The notes below the pieces were generated by a model, which was not told the origin of the DNA, made no database searches, and saw nothing but the letters and a program-made list of their open reading frames with translations. A program made the position numbers and the translations under genes. From positions 1 through 26,482 of the IMG/VR virus record IMGVR_UViG_3300025655_000016: a stretch of DNA of 26,482 nucleotides. The stretch is one strand, 5' to 3'. Shown one piece after another: positions 1 through 6,094 of the stretch; positions within the stretch are counted from its first letter, which is position 1; every line of letters begins with the position of its first letter. Source of the stretch: a virus.

Positions 1-127
1 AACATTGACATCAAGTTCGATGGAAGAACAGTTGGTGTGGTGAAAAGATATTGGCATCCACAGTTCACTTGTTATGTGTGGGAAGCAGTATTGACCCATG
101 ATGGCCAAACATACAGCCATCTTGATT
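1..127. repeat. Terminal direct repeat, left copy (127 bp)
   Basis: Bases 1-127 are identical to 26356-26482. The repeat lies inside an open reading frame that stays in frame across the join, so the window is a circular map written with an overlap. An overlap of exactly 127 bp equals a common maximum assembly k-mer, so it is more likely an assembly overlap than a packaged terminal repeat. Confidence 0.95.
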
Positions 128-411
128 TTCATTCCAGTCAAGTGTGTGTTGATTGGGCAGAACAAAAGATTCTTGCACTGCAGAAACCACAGTTCAAGTA
201 CATGTTGAAGATGGCCATCCAATCTAGCTGCACCAACATCCAATCACTTGCACACACCATTGGATGTTCCAGATTCACTGTTCACAAGTGGATACGTGGT
301 GAATCATATCCAGAGGTTCATCTATTAAAGAGAATATGCACCACATTGGACCCAGTCAATGGTGAAACATTGTATCAACAATGGTCTGACCAGATTGAGA
401 TGGAAAGATGA
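1..411 (+). CDS. XRE-like HTH regulator, C-terminal 136 residues (gene continues from 26278)
   Basis: This is the downstream part of a gene whose true start is ATG 26278; joined across the circle it encodes 162 residues. A GTG at 37 is only an internal codon, because the frame is open from base 1 and matches the right-end copy. The last third carries a Cro/CI-type helix-turn-helix: helices around IQSLAHTIGC and RFTVHKWIRG, then the long helix HLLKRICTTL, the usual layout of XRE DNA-binding domains. The N-terminal half is basic (RDYIRRHGRTAARKRF) with a probable beta-rich section, and I do not recognise it. The gene precedes the RusA-type gene with an ATGA overlap, so it is cotranscribed with the replication genes and probably regulates early transcription. 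The target is unknown. The HTH is clear; the role is inferred. Confidence 0.8.
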   Translation, partial: NIDIKFDGRTVGVVKRYWHPQFTCYVWEAVLTHDGQTYSHLDFHSSQVCVDWAEQKILALQKPQFKYMLKMAIQSSCTNIQSLAHTIGCSRFTVHKWIRGESYPEVHLLKRICTTLDPVNGETLYQQWSDQIEMER

Positions 412-836
412 TGTGGGTTCTTCACAGCCAAGGAACATTCCATTCTGACCCAGTTGCATTGGGTCGACCAAGAATGTCCAGATTCGGTGCATACACACCC
501 AAGAAATCCAGAGAATATCAGCAGTCAATGTTGGATGCCTTGGGTCCTGTGGATGCACCATTGGATGGACCAGTCAAGTTGTCAATCACATTCTGTCACA
601 AGAGACCACAGAGATTGAACCGCAAGTCTGACACAGTGGCCAGAATTCCAAAGACCACCAAACCAGACATCGACAATCTGGTCAAAATGGTGATGGATGT
701 GTTGACCAAAGGTTCAGTATGGTTGGATGACAATCAAGTGGTGTCCATCACAGCTGAAGACTGGTATTGTTCCCAAGAAGAAGAACCACACACCCAATGG
801 AGAATCTACACAATGACAACACAACAATCAAACTGA
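408..836 (+). CDS. rusA: RusA-type Holliday junction resolvase
   Basis: The 142-residue product matches the RusA endonuclease family, small dimeric magnesium-dependent nucleases that cut four-way DNA junctions symmetrically. The family signature is present: KPDIDNLVKMVMDVL at residues 86-100 followed by VWLDDNQVV at 104-112. It supplies the acidic residues (D87, D89, D107/D108) expected to bind metal, and the lysine-rich stretch before them fits DNA binding. The length is close to the family norm of about 120 residues. The start overlaps the preceding stop in ATGATG, so translation is probably coupled; ATG 411 is an equally possible start. In phages of this type RusA removes branches from replicated DNA before packaging, which suits its place at the head of a primase-helicase operon. 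Confidence 0.88.
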   Translation: MMWVLHSQGTFHSDPVALGRPRMSRFGAYTPKKSREYQQSMLDALGPVDAPLDGPVKLSITFCHKRPQRLNRKSDTVARIPKTTKPDIDNLVKMVMDVLTKGSVWLDDNQVVSITAEDWYCSQEEEPHTQWRIYTMTTQQSN

Positions 837-845
837 GATATCAAC

Positions 846-1721
846 ATGACAAGAACAACATTCAAACTAACAACATTTAACCATGTCAAAGCCAACCGGG
901 GCAGAACAATCACAGTGGACATTGATGGACTGAGAAGGGGCCTATTGGGTTCCATGGGTACACTGGATGACAAGAATCAACTGCCATTGTGGTCACCATC
1001 GACATTCACACATGACCATCGAAACAAGATGAACACCATTGCAGTTCATCACTTGGTGTTTGACATGGATGATGGGATTGCACCACTTGATTCATGGAGA
1101 TTGTTCACAGACTGGACAGTCTTGGTTCACACATCATTCAGCCACAAAGCACATCATCACAAGTACAGAATCATATTGCCATTGGCAGAACCCATTCCCG
1201 GTGCAGATTGGGATAGGGCAGCTGTAGCAGCATCCAACTTGTGGACACATGTGATTGGTCGTGGAGAACCAGACCCAAAAGCACTGAAAGACCGTGCCAG
1301 AGTATATTTCAGATATGGGATTCCATCCAGTGAACATCCAGAAGACCATCCACAGCATCCAAAGCACATCCACCAGACACACATCCACATTGGTGACTTG
1401 TTGAAACTGGAGTATGAAGATATAATCATTGAACCACCAAGACCAAAGACCACCACCAAAGTCTATATGAATGGCAAGGCATCGATGGATGATGTGTTCA
1501 TGGATTCCAGATTCAGACAACGTGTGGCCAATGAACTGGGTGCAACTATCCAAGGCAATGAAGCAAGATACATCACTTGTCCGGGATGTTCCAGACAGAG
1601 TGTTCATTTCAGTTTGGAGCCATCAATCCCAAACAGTTACAAGTGGCCAACATGCAACCACCAGAACAGTTGTGGATGGTGGGGCAGCTTCATCGACATG
1701 GACATCAACATCACACAATGA
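846..1721 (+). CDS. Primase-like replication protein (AEP-type core plus zinc ribbon)
   Basis: The 291-residue protein resembles phage and plasmid replication proteins with an archaeo-eukaryotic primase core. The visible marks are a metal-binding FDMDD at residues 72-76, then the typical strand HKYRIILPL at 105-113 after a histidine-rich HTSFSHKAHHH, and DRARVYF at 149-155. The C-terminus has a probable zinc ribbon, CPGC at 245-248 and CNHQNSCG at 270-277, as in primases that read a template sequence. It starts 9 bases after the resolvase stop and overlaps the helicase start by 4 bases, so primase and helicase are translationally linked and likely work as one replisome unit. Without a phage polymerase, host polymerase III would extend its primers. 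The core assignment rests on motif pattern only; a replication initiator lacking primase activity is the alternative. Confidence 0.68.
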   Translation: MTRTTFKLTTFNHVKANRGRTITVDIDGLRRGLLGSMGTLDDKNQLPLWSPSTFTHDHRNKMNTIAVHHLVFDMDDGIAPLDSWRLFTDWTVLVHTSFSHKAHHHKYRIILPLAEPIPGADWDRAAVAASNLWTHVIGRGEPDPKALKDRARVYFRYGIPSSEHPEDHPQHPKHIHQTHIHIGDLLKLEYEDIIIEPPRPKTTTKVYMNGKASMDDVFMDSRFRQRVANELGATIQGNEARYITCPGCSRQSVHFSLEPSIPNSYKWPTCNHQNSCGWWGSFIDMDINITQ

Positions 1722-3034
1722 CAACAACACAACAACAATCAAAAATAGGTATGAAAATGACACGACAAGAAATGGACAGATTCAAGGCACTGATGGCATT
1801 GGCCAAAGATGAACTTGGTGTGGTGGTAGAAGATAAAGGGAATCCACCAGATGCAGACATTGACACTTGGGATATGTTGCGGAAGGTGACCAAGAAAGGA
1901 ACTGGAATGCTGACACCATTGAACTGCAGATACAACACAGCCACCATATTGAGACAAGACCCAAGATATTCAAGTCTCTGTTACAATGAACACAGTGACA
2001 AGATTCTATTGGATGACACAATGGTTGATGATGCCATGATGGAACGGATTGCACTGGAATTTGAAGAGAACTACCGATACAAGGTGACAGACAAAGCACT
2101 TCGGGCCAGTGTTATCATGGTAGCCCAAGAACGGACCATTGAACCCATCAAGGAATGGTTGACCAGTATTCCAGAATGGGATGGAGAAGACAGAATCCAA
2201 TGGTTTTTCCACAACATCTTGAATGCCAAGATTCCAGATGGTGCATCACAGTTGGTGACAGAAATGTCTTGCAAGTGGTTTATCAGTTGTGTGGCCAGAG
2301 TCATGGAACCCGGTTGCAAGATGGACACATGTTTGGTGTTGGTTGGTGCCAAGGGAATGAGAAAGTCCACAGCACTGAAGGAACTGGCAAGTGAAGAATA
2401 CTTTTCAGATTCCAACATCAACATCAGTCACAAAGATTCATATGAGCTGTTGCACCAGTCTGGTGTTTGGATTTGGGAACTGGCAGAAATGCATGCACTC
2501 CAGGGAAAGACAGCAGCCAATGCAAAACAGTTCTTGACCAGTGCCAGTGACAGATATAGACCAGCCTATGCCAAGATGCCAGTCCAACGAAGCAGAAGAA
2601 CAGTGTTCACAGCATCCACCAATGACTATCAGTTCTTGTCTGATGGTCCTGAACGCAGATTCTGGATTGTGGAGGTGGGTTCCAAGATTGACATCCAGTA
2701 CATCAAAGAGAACAGAATCCAACTGTGGGCAGAAGCTTTGCACTATTATAGACAAGGACTGGAATGGTGGTTGTTAGAAGAATCAGAAGAAAAGTTGATG
2801 GAGTATCAACAGTCATTCATCATCGATGACCCGTGGACAGTCAAGGTATTGGAATGCATCAAGATGAACCAAGGACATGCAACCACCACACAAATCATGG
2901 AACACTTGCAACTGTCAGCTGCAATGCAACACAGTGGATTCAGTCGAAGGATTGCCCAGATATGTCGTGACTGTGGATATGAACAGTTCTTCAGTGGAGA
3001 GCAGAAGACAAGAATGTGGAGAAGAAAGCGATAG
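1718..3034 (+). CDS. VirE-type superfamily 3-like replicative helicase/ATPase
   Basis: The 438-residue protein fits the virulence-associated E (VirE) ATPase family found beside phage primases. A P-loop GAKGMRKS lies at about residues 210-217, with arginine where the usual second glycine stands. VWIWELAEM, about 40 residues on, is the Walker B segment, and STNDYQFLSDGPERRFW is the family's characteristic sensor and arginine-finger stretch. An N-terminal region with EWLTSIPEWDGEDRI is also typical of the family. A winged-helix-like tail (residues about 370-438, ATTTQIMEHLQLS) may bind DNA. ATG 1718 was chosen for the ATGA overlap seen throughout this genome; ATG 1757, which follows AGG at good distance, is a serious alternative. 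The gene ends just upstream of the DnaA-box array, so the replication operon abuts its origin. Confidence 0.82.
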   Translation: MTTTQQQSKIGMKMTRQEMDRFKALMALAKDELGVVVEDKGNPPDADIDTWDMLRKVTKKGTGMLTPLNCRYNTATILRQDPRYSSLCYNEHSDKILLDDTMVDDAMMERIALEFEENYRYKVTDKALRASVIMVAQERTIEPIKEWLTSIPEWDGEDRIQWFFHNILNAKIPDGASQLVTEMSCKWFISCVARVMEPGCKMDTCLVLVGAKGMRKSTALKELASEEYFSDSNINISHKDSYELLHQSGVWIWELAEMHALQGKTAANAKQFLTSASDRYRPAYAKMPVQRSRRTVFTASTNDYQFLSDGPERRFWIVEVGSKIDIQYIKENRIQLWAEALHYYRQGLEWWLLEESEEKLMEYQQSFIIDDPWTVKVLECIKMNQGHATTTQIMEHLQLSAAMQHSGFSRRIAQICRDCGYEQFFSGEQKTRMWRRKR

Positions 3035-3092
3035 TTTGATTCTGTTGTCAGAACTATAGTCACAGTTGATATTCACCAGACAAAACAAACTA

Positions 3093-3204
3093 TGTGGATA
3101 ACTTATCAACAGGGTGTGGATAACTTGTCCACAGACTTATCCACAATACTTGTCCACAAGTGTGGATAACTTGTCCACAGGGTGTGGATAACTTGTCCTC
3201 ATTC
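3093..3204. other. Replication origin: DnaA-box array
   Basis: Five perfect DnaA boxes are present: TGTGGATAA at 3093, 3115, 3161 and 3183, and the inverse TTATCCACA at 3137. The starts are 22, 22, 24 and 22 bp apart, about two helical turns. Between them sit one-mismatch boxes (TTATCAACA at 3103; TTGTCCACA at 3125, 3150 and 3171). The repeating unit is a near-dyad, TGTGGATAACTTGTCCACA, so each unit offers two facing boxes about one turn apart. AT-rich DNA follows directly (3199-3235). Clustered boxes next to a replication operon are the standard mark of a DnaA-dependent origin. The boxes are seen; origin function is inferred. Confidence 0.88.
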
Positions 3205-3221
3205 AGATTATATGATATAAT
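3193..3221 (+). promoter_or_regulatory. Sigma70 promoter overlapping the last DnaA half-unit
   Basis: TTGTCC at 3193-3198 and a perfect TATAAT at 3216-3221 are separated by 17 bp. The -35 element is part of the final DnaA repeat, so DnaA binding would compete with RNA polymerase. Transcription should begin near 3228. Confidence 0.6.
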
Positions 3222-3227
3222 GAATAT

Positions 3228-3303
3228 GAAGCTATCTTCTCCAGTAGATATCTTTGATTGATTGTTGTTTGAGGGGCCATCCATTGGGTGGTCTCTTTTG
3301 CTT
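3228..3303 (+). ncRNA. Putative origin-proximal small RNA (about 75 nt)
   Basis: This is the stretch between the predicted start of the 3193-3221 promoter and the terminator at 3271-3307. It has no convincing reading frame or Shine-Dalgarno site. It begins near a small hairpin (GAAG and CTTC around 3228-3241) and ends in the terminator stem. An RNA beside an origin could act as a replication primer or as a copy-control RNA, or it could simply be transcription that helps melt the DNA. Its existence is inferred from promoter and terminator alone. Confidence 0.4.
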
Positions 3304-3307
3304 TTTT
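3271..3307 (+). terminator. Rho-independent terminator after the replication operon
   Basis: A hairpin at 3271-3295 pairs GAGG with TCTC and CCATCC with GGGTGG (one G-T pair in each), with a GG bulge and an ATT loop. The T-rich run TTTTGCTTTTTT follows. It would end both the early operon and the proposed small RNA. Confidence 0.7.
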
Positions 3308-3326
3308 CATCCAATACCTTGTTCGA

Positions 3327-3370
3327 TATACAGATGAAATCAGATATATACAGATAAAATCAGATAACTG
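3327..3370 (+). repeat. Left CAGAT array, 10-bp phased iterons
   Basis: CAGAT begins at 3331, 3341, 3351 and 3361, exactly one helical turn apart, so all copies lie on one DNA face. At the larger scale these are two tandem 20-bp units (3327-3346 and 3347-3366) that differ at one position. Bases 3347-3367 recur as a perfect inverted copy at 3572-3592. Such iterons usually bind an initiator or regulator protein; the binder here is unknown. Confidence 0.7.
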
Positions 3371-3440
3371 GTTGGTACTTTGTCCAGTTGCCATCGATAC
3401 TGTAGAGAAAAATCACCAGTTTTGTCGATGTCGCTATCTG

Positions 3441-3527
3441 GGTTTACATATTTTAAATATACTAAAATCAAAAAAGTTTAGTGAAAAATTCTATTATATA
3501 TAGATATATATATATACTATATAGAAC
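3441..3527. other. AT-rich core between the CAGAT arrays (possible unwinding element)
   Basis: This is the most AT-rich stretch of the genome, with A and T runs and an alternating TA tract. The tract at 3489-3526 is nearly self-complementary (TTCTAT near the left end, ATAGAA near the right), so it could extrude as a cruciform or melt easily. No gene is supported here. It sits between the two inverted CAGAT arrays and about 240 bp past the DnaA boxes, which suits an unwinding site, but this is inference. Confidence 0.5.
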
Positions 3528-3563
3528 CATTGGGAACAGTAGAACAAAAGACCATGTTAGACT

Positions 3564-3609
3564 ATCTGATTTTATCTGATTTTATCTGTATATTTTGCCA
3601 AGTCATCTG
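3564..3609 (-). repeat. Right CAGAT array, inverted 10-bp phased iterons
   Basis: ATCTG, the complement of CAGAT, begins at 3564, 3574, 3584 and 3605 (steps 10, 10 and 21), mirroring the left array. Bases 3572-3592 are the perfect inverted copy of 3347-3367. The array lies just past the stop of the minus-strand gene at 3617. Confidence 0.68.
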
Positions 3610-3616
3610 TATTCAA

Positions 3617-3961
3617 TCACTTGGATTCCAGTTGTCTGATTGCTCTTTTGACCCATCTTCTGGCAGCAGTTCCACCCCACAAAGCCCAAGCGATGGCCGC
3701 CTTGGATGTTCTGTCTTGTCTGGCCTTGGATTCTTGTTCTGATTCACCATGTCTTGCAAACCATGCATCCATCAACTTCAGCTGTTCCAAGTCAACAGAA
3801 CCAGATGCCAATCTTCTAGCAGTTCTCATTCCAGTACCGGGAACCCTTTTGCCACCTTCATCTTTGAATGCAGCTCTTTTGGACATGGGAAGAGATATGT
3901 TATAGTCGATTGCTCTTTTTGCAATCAGTTGGATGTCTTTGGGTACTGTTACAGTTGGCAT
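3617..3961 (-). CDS. Conserved-type phage protein of unknown function (minus strand)
   Basis: This 114-residue basic protein is one of only two minus-strand genes. From residue about 40 to 105 it shows a pattern I associate with a short domain found in many phage proteins: MRTARRLASG, then a helix ending in MDAWFARHGES, then AAIAWALWGGTAARRW. The function of that domain is not established to my knowledge. The start ATG at 3961 follows AGGA at about 5 bases. The gene runs towards the origin and ends just before the right CAGAT array. A TTGACA lies upstream on its strand (3994-3989), but no good -10 follows at normal spacing. It is divergent from the acidic gene starting at 3996, only 34 bp away. 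Coding status is well supported by the domain pattern; the role is unknown. Confidence 0.72.
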   Translation of the reverse strand: MPTVTVPKDIQLIAKRAIDYNISLPMSKRAAFKDEGGKRVPGTGMRTARRLASGSVDLEQLKLMDAWFARHGESEQESKARQDRTSKAAIAWALWGGTAARRWVKRAIRQLESK

Positions 3962-3995
3962 GGTGAATCCTGTTTTGATGTGTTACATTGTCAAT

Positions 3996-4385
3996 ATGAG
4001 TATATCAGATATTATTGGCACAGTTGGAATGTTGATGAATGGGATTGAATCCAATGGACCCATTGACCCAACACTACATGCAGATTTCTTTTCAGAACTT
4101 TGTGAACACAATGGTCTGGATTTCATGCATGACAGCACAGAAGGAATTGTCTTTGATTCAGATTCAGAACAAGTTTGTTTTGTTCGATGGTCTGAATCTG
4201 GTGTGGACTTTGAGCAACACACATATCATCCAATGACATTGCCAGTCATCAGATTGTGTTTGCACACATTGCAAGCATTGGAAGAATCTGAAGAGCTGCA
4301 AGACTTGGAAGAGATGTCAGAGACTGAAGAACAGACTGTGACCATGAAAGAAGATGACACCACTTTTGATGATGATTGGATTTAG
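3996..4385 (+). CDS. Very acidic small protein with SSB-like C-terminal tip
   Basis: The 129-residue product has 31 Asp/Glu and only 3 Lys/Arg, an extreme negative charge concentrated in the last 45 residues. It ends in TTFDDDWI, which resembles the acidic hydrophobic tip of bacterial single-strand binding proteins (DFDDDIPF in E. coli), although no OB-fold is evident. ATG 3996 was chosen because the upstream alternative (3933) would overlap the divergent minus-strand gene. No strong Shine-Dalgarno precedes it. The next gene starts right after its stop. Highly acidic phage proteins are often DNA mimics that block restriction or DNA-binding enzymes; a tip like this could also recruit host SSB partners. 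Both ideas are inference, and no family was recognised. Confidence 0.65.
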   Translation: MSISDIIGTVGMLMNGIESNGPIDPTLHADFFSELCEHNGLDFMHDSTEGIVFDSDSEQVCFVRWSESGVDFEQHTYHPMTLPVIRLCLHTLQALEESEELQDLEEMSETEEQTVTMKEDDTTFDDDWI

Positions 4386-4387
4386 GT

Positions 4388-4615
4388 ATGGCCACCAGAA
4401 AAGAAATGCAAGACTATGCAGTATCCCGGAAGATTATTCGATTGATGCGAGAAGGCTATCCCCAGAAGCAAGCCACAGCAATTGCATTCAGAATGTTGAG
4501 AGATGGAGAACTGAACATTCCAGGGAAGCCAACCAAGGTCAAAAGACAAGACCCAATCAAAGAACGCAATGAACGCAGAAGAAGATGGCAACAAGAACTG
4601 AGAAGAAGACAATGA
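4388..4615 (+). CDS. Small basic phage protein with KxMREGYPQKQA motif
   Basis: The product is 75 residues and strongly basic. Residues about 11-36 (RKIIRLMREGYPQKQATAIA and the following FRMLRDGEL) match a short helical module, kLmreGyPqkQAvAIA, that recurs in phage and phage-like proteins; its function is not known to me. The tail is an Arg/Lys-rich helix (RNERRRRWQQELRRR) likely to bind nucleic acid or acidic partners, notable next to the very acidic upstream product. ATG 4388 follows TAGGT closely; TTG 4376 is a possible in-frame alternative. The stop overlaps the next start in ATGATG. Confidence 0.68.
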   Translation: MATRKEMQDYAVSRKIIRLMREGYPQKQATAIAFRMLRDGELNIPGKPTKVKRQDPIKERNERRRRWQQELRRRQ

Positions 4616-4809
4616 TGAAAGTGAATGGGAAACAATTCGTGTGGTGCAGCATCGAACAAGCCAATGGTGAACTACATTATGTCTTTGTTGATATCCAACA
4701 GGCGGCTATTTTATGCGTAGAACATGGATACACAGTTGATATTCCAGAACAAATGGTGCCAGTACACATCCAAGAAGAATGGTATAGAGCCAAAGGAATC
4801 AGACCATAA
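4612..4809 (+). CDS. Hypothetical protein, 65 residues
   Basis: This gene starts at ATG 4612 by an ATGA overlap with the preceding stop, the standard coupling in this genome. The residues look like a compact alpha/beta protein (FVWCSIEQANGELHYVFVDI, then a helix with AAILCVEHGY), with no signal peptide or membrane segment. I do not recognise it. It is the last gene before the late promoter region at 4810-4874. Confidence 0.6.
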   Translation: MMKVNGKQFVWCSIEQANGELHYVFVDIQQAAILCVEHGYTVDIPEQMVPVHIQEEWYRAKGIRP

Positions 4810-4817
4810 TCATCAAT

Positions 4818-4851
4818 ATATTGGTCAATATCGGTGTATATTGTATATAAT
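4818..4851 (+). promoter_or_regulatory. Candidate late promoter with dyad operator
   Basis: TATAAT at 4846-4851 has an imperfect -35 (TGGTCA at 4822-4827, spacer 18). The -35 lies inside an inverted repeat, ATATTG-GT-CAATAT, at 4818-4831, a plausible operator for one of the phage's HTH regulators. It lies upstream of the terminase gene and the whole late operon. Promoter and operator are pattern calls. Confidence 0.5.
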
Positions 4852-4874
4852 TATTCATATCTGAGGTACAAAAG

Positions 4875-5090
4875 ATGAAGACTGGTGGGCATCCAACAGC
4901 CATGTGTGTGGAGCAGACAGGCCCCGCACTGCAATCACCGCGACTTTCTTTTGCTATTCAGAAATTTTTCCAGAAAAAAACAGGTACAGGAGCAGTCAGA
5001 CATGACAATCAAAAAGGGAAGACCAACCAAGTTCACCAAAGAACGCAAGGAACGCATAGTCAAAGCCATCGCTGCCGGTTGCACTTATGA
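4875..5090 (+). CDS. Candidate leader ORF overlapping the small terminase gene
   Basis: ATG 4875 has one of the best ribosome sites in the genome, GAGGTACAAAAG, yet its 71-codon frame is one base out of register with the terminase and its last 30 codons are terminase shadow. Removal of one A from the run at 4974-4980 would fuse it in frame to the terminase, giving a product of about 262 residues. It may therefore be a true short leader peptide, the real terminase N-terminus expressed by slippage at the A run, or the mark of a base-call error. I do not recognise the residues. Confidence 0.35.
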   Translation: MKTGGHPTAMCVEQTGPALQSPRLSFAIQKFFQKKTGTGAVRHDNQKGKTNQVHQRTQGTHSQSHRCRLHL

Positions 5091-5664
5091 GATGGCAGCA
5101 GATTATGCCGGGATAAGTCGGACCACCCTTTGGGGATGGTTGCGAAAAGGGGAAGACCCAAAAGAGAAATCCTATTGTACATTTCTGAACGAGGTAAAAA
5201 GCGCAGAGATTGAAGGTGCCATGGTTCATCTTGGAACCATCACAGCAGCCAGTTCCAAAGACTGGAAGGCCAGTGCATGGATGTTGGAAAGAAGACACGG
5301 GTATTCCAAAGACAGACCACAACAGACCCAAGAAGAAATCCCACAAGATATTCCAGACAACACACTGGAACTGTTGAGGGAACAAGCTGTGGACTTGAAA
5401 CGAGGAATGGCCAAAGCTGAATCATCTGAATCTTGGCAAGCCTATGCAGCATTGCAAAGACAGCTGCTGCAAGTGGTTGCACAAATACGACAAATTGAAT
5501 CTGAAGAAGGTATGATGGATGAACTGGATGGTTTGACAGATGACCAGTTGGTTCAAGAAATCACTGCAGCGATTATTTCGCTTCCACCCATCTTGAGACA
5601 AAGACTGGAATCAGATATAGGAAACTTGGGAAATGTTATCGCAATCAATAAGAAAGAGGTATGA
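5002..5664 (+). CDS. terS: Terminase small subunit
   Basis: The 220-residue protein begins with a homeodomain-like HTH (residues about 8-50: GRPTKFTKERKERIVKAIA, then MAADYAGISRTTLWGWLRKG), the DNA-recognition fold of many phage small terminases. A helical, Gln-rich middle suited to oligomerisation follows. Small terminases bind the packaging site and present DNA to the large subunit. ATG 5002 has AGGAG eight bases upstream. The frame is open further upstream to a GTG at 4885, and a leader ORF with a stronger ribosome site overlaps it, so the N-terminus is uncertain. The large subunit lies 970 bp downstream rather than next door, because three accessory genes are inserted between them. Confidence 0.82.
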   Translation: MTIKKGRPTKFTKERKERIVKAIAAGCTYEMAADYAGISRTTLWGWLRKGEDPKEKSYCTFLNEVKSAEIEGAMVHLGTITAASSKDWKASAWMLERRHGYSKDRPQQTQEEIPQDIPDNTLELLREQAVDLKRGMAKAESSESWQAYAALQRQLLQVVAQIRQIESEEGMMDELDGLTDDQLVQEITAAIISLPPILRQRLESDIGNLGNVIAINKKEV

Positions 5665-5668
5665 AGAC

Positions 5669-6094
5669 ATGACAATCACAACAGCCGCACTGATTGGATT
5701 GTTGGTTGGCACCATGGGAACCACAGGAACATTCATGTGGTTACAATCCAAAGACACCACCCAACAACAGATTCTGGACAATCAGACCAAAGCACTGACA
5801 GACTTGGCCACCATTCAAGGCAAGTTGGCAACTGGTGAACAAGAAATCCGAAAACAACTGACAGACACTGACTTGTTGGCTGTGTCATGTTCTGAAGACT
5901 GGATGCAGCAGAATACAAACATGCTATGTCGTGAAATGTTCTGCAGATTGCAGACCAGGGAAGGCGATGGAGCTAGCCAAAAGGAATGTGATGAAATCAG
6001 CAACATTGCCAACACATTCTTCATCATCGAGGAATGCAAGAACAACAAAATGGAGATTGACACATGTCTGACAGTATTGGACAAACGCAAGTGA
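5669..6094 (+). CDS. Membrane-anchored Cys-rich protein (spanin-like or accessory)
   Basis: The 141-residue protein has an N-terminal hydrophobic helix (residues about 5-24, AALIGLLVGTMGTTGTFMW). A Gln/Lys/Asp-rich probable coiled coil follows (30-66), then a C-terminal domain with six cysteines (CSED, LCREMFC, ECDE, EECK, DTCL). An anchor, a coiled coil and an even number of cysteines suggest a protein exposed outside the inner membrane with disulfides. Spanins have a similar plan, but they normally sit beside the endolysin, not between terminase genes. ATG 5669 was chosen because it follows AGGT and avoids deep overlap with the terminase. The stop overlaps the next start in GTGA. Confidence 0.62.
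   Translation: MTITTAALIGLLVGTMGTTGTFMWLQSKDTTQQQILDNQTKALTDLATIQGKLATGEQEIRKQLTDTDLLAVSCSEDWMQQNTNMLCREMFCRLQTREGDGASQKECDEISNIANTFFIIEECKNNKMEIDTCLTVLDKRK

Noticed and set aside
37-411. GTG 37 as start of the first gene
   Set aside because: The frame is open from base 1 and continues from the right-end copy to ATG 26278, which has AGGAGA upstream.
811-1760. Similar strings around ATGACAACACAACAATCAAA at about 814, 1718 and 25929
   Set aside because: Short, A/C-rich gene starts of low complexity; no extended identity supports a true repeat.
3288-3503. Open frames on the plus strand through the AT-rich region (also 3530-3742)
   Set aside because: They run through the terminator, the CAGAT arrays and the TA tract, have no ribosome site, and encode residues with no protein-like pattern.
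3962-3995. Divergent promoter with TTGACA on the minus strand at 3994-3989
   Set aside because: No acceptable -10 at 16-18 bp (only CAGGAT or AGGATT), so it is not listed as a feature.
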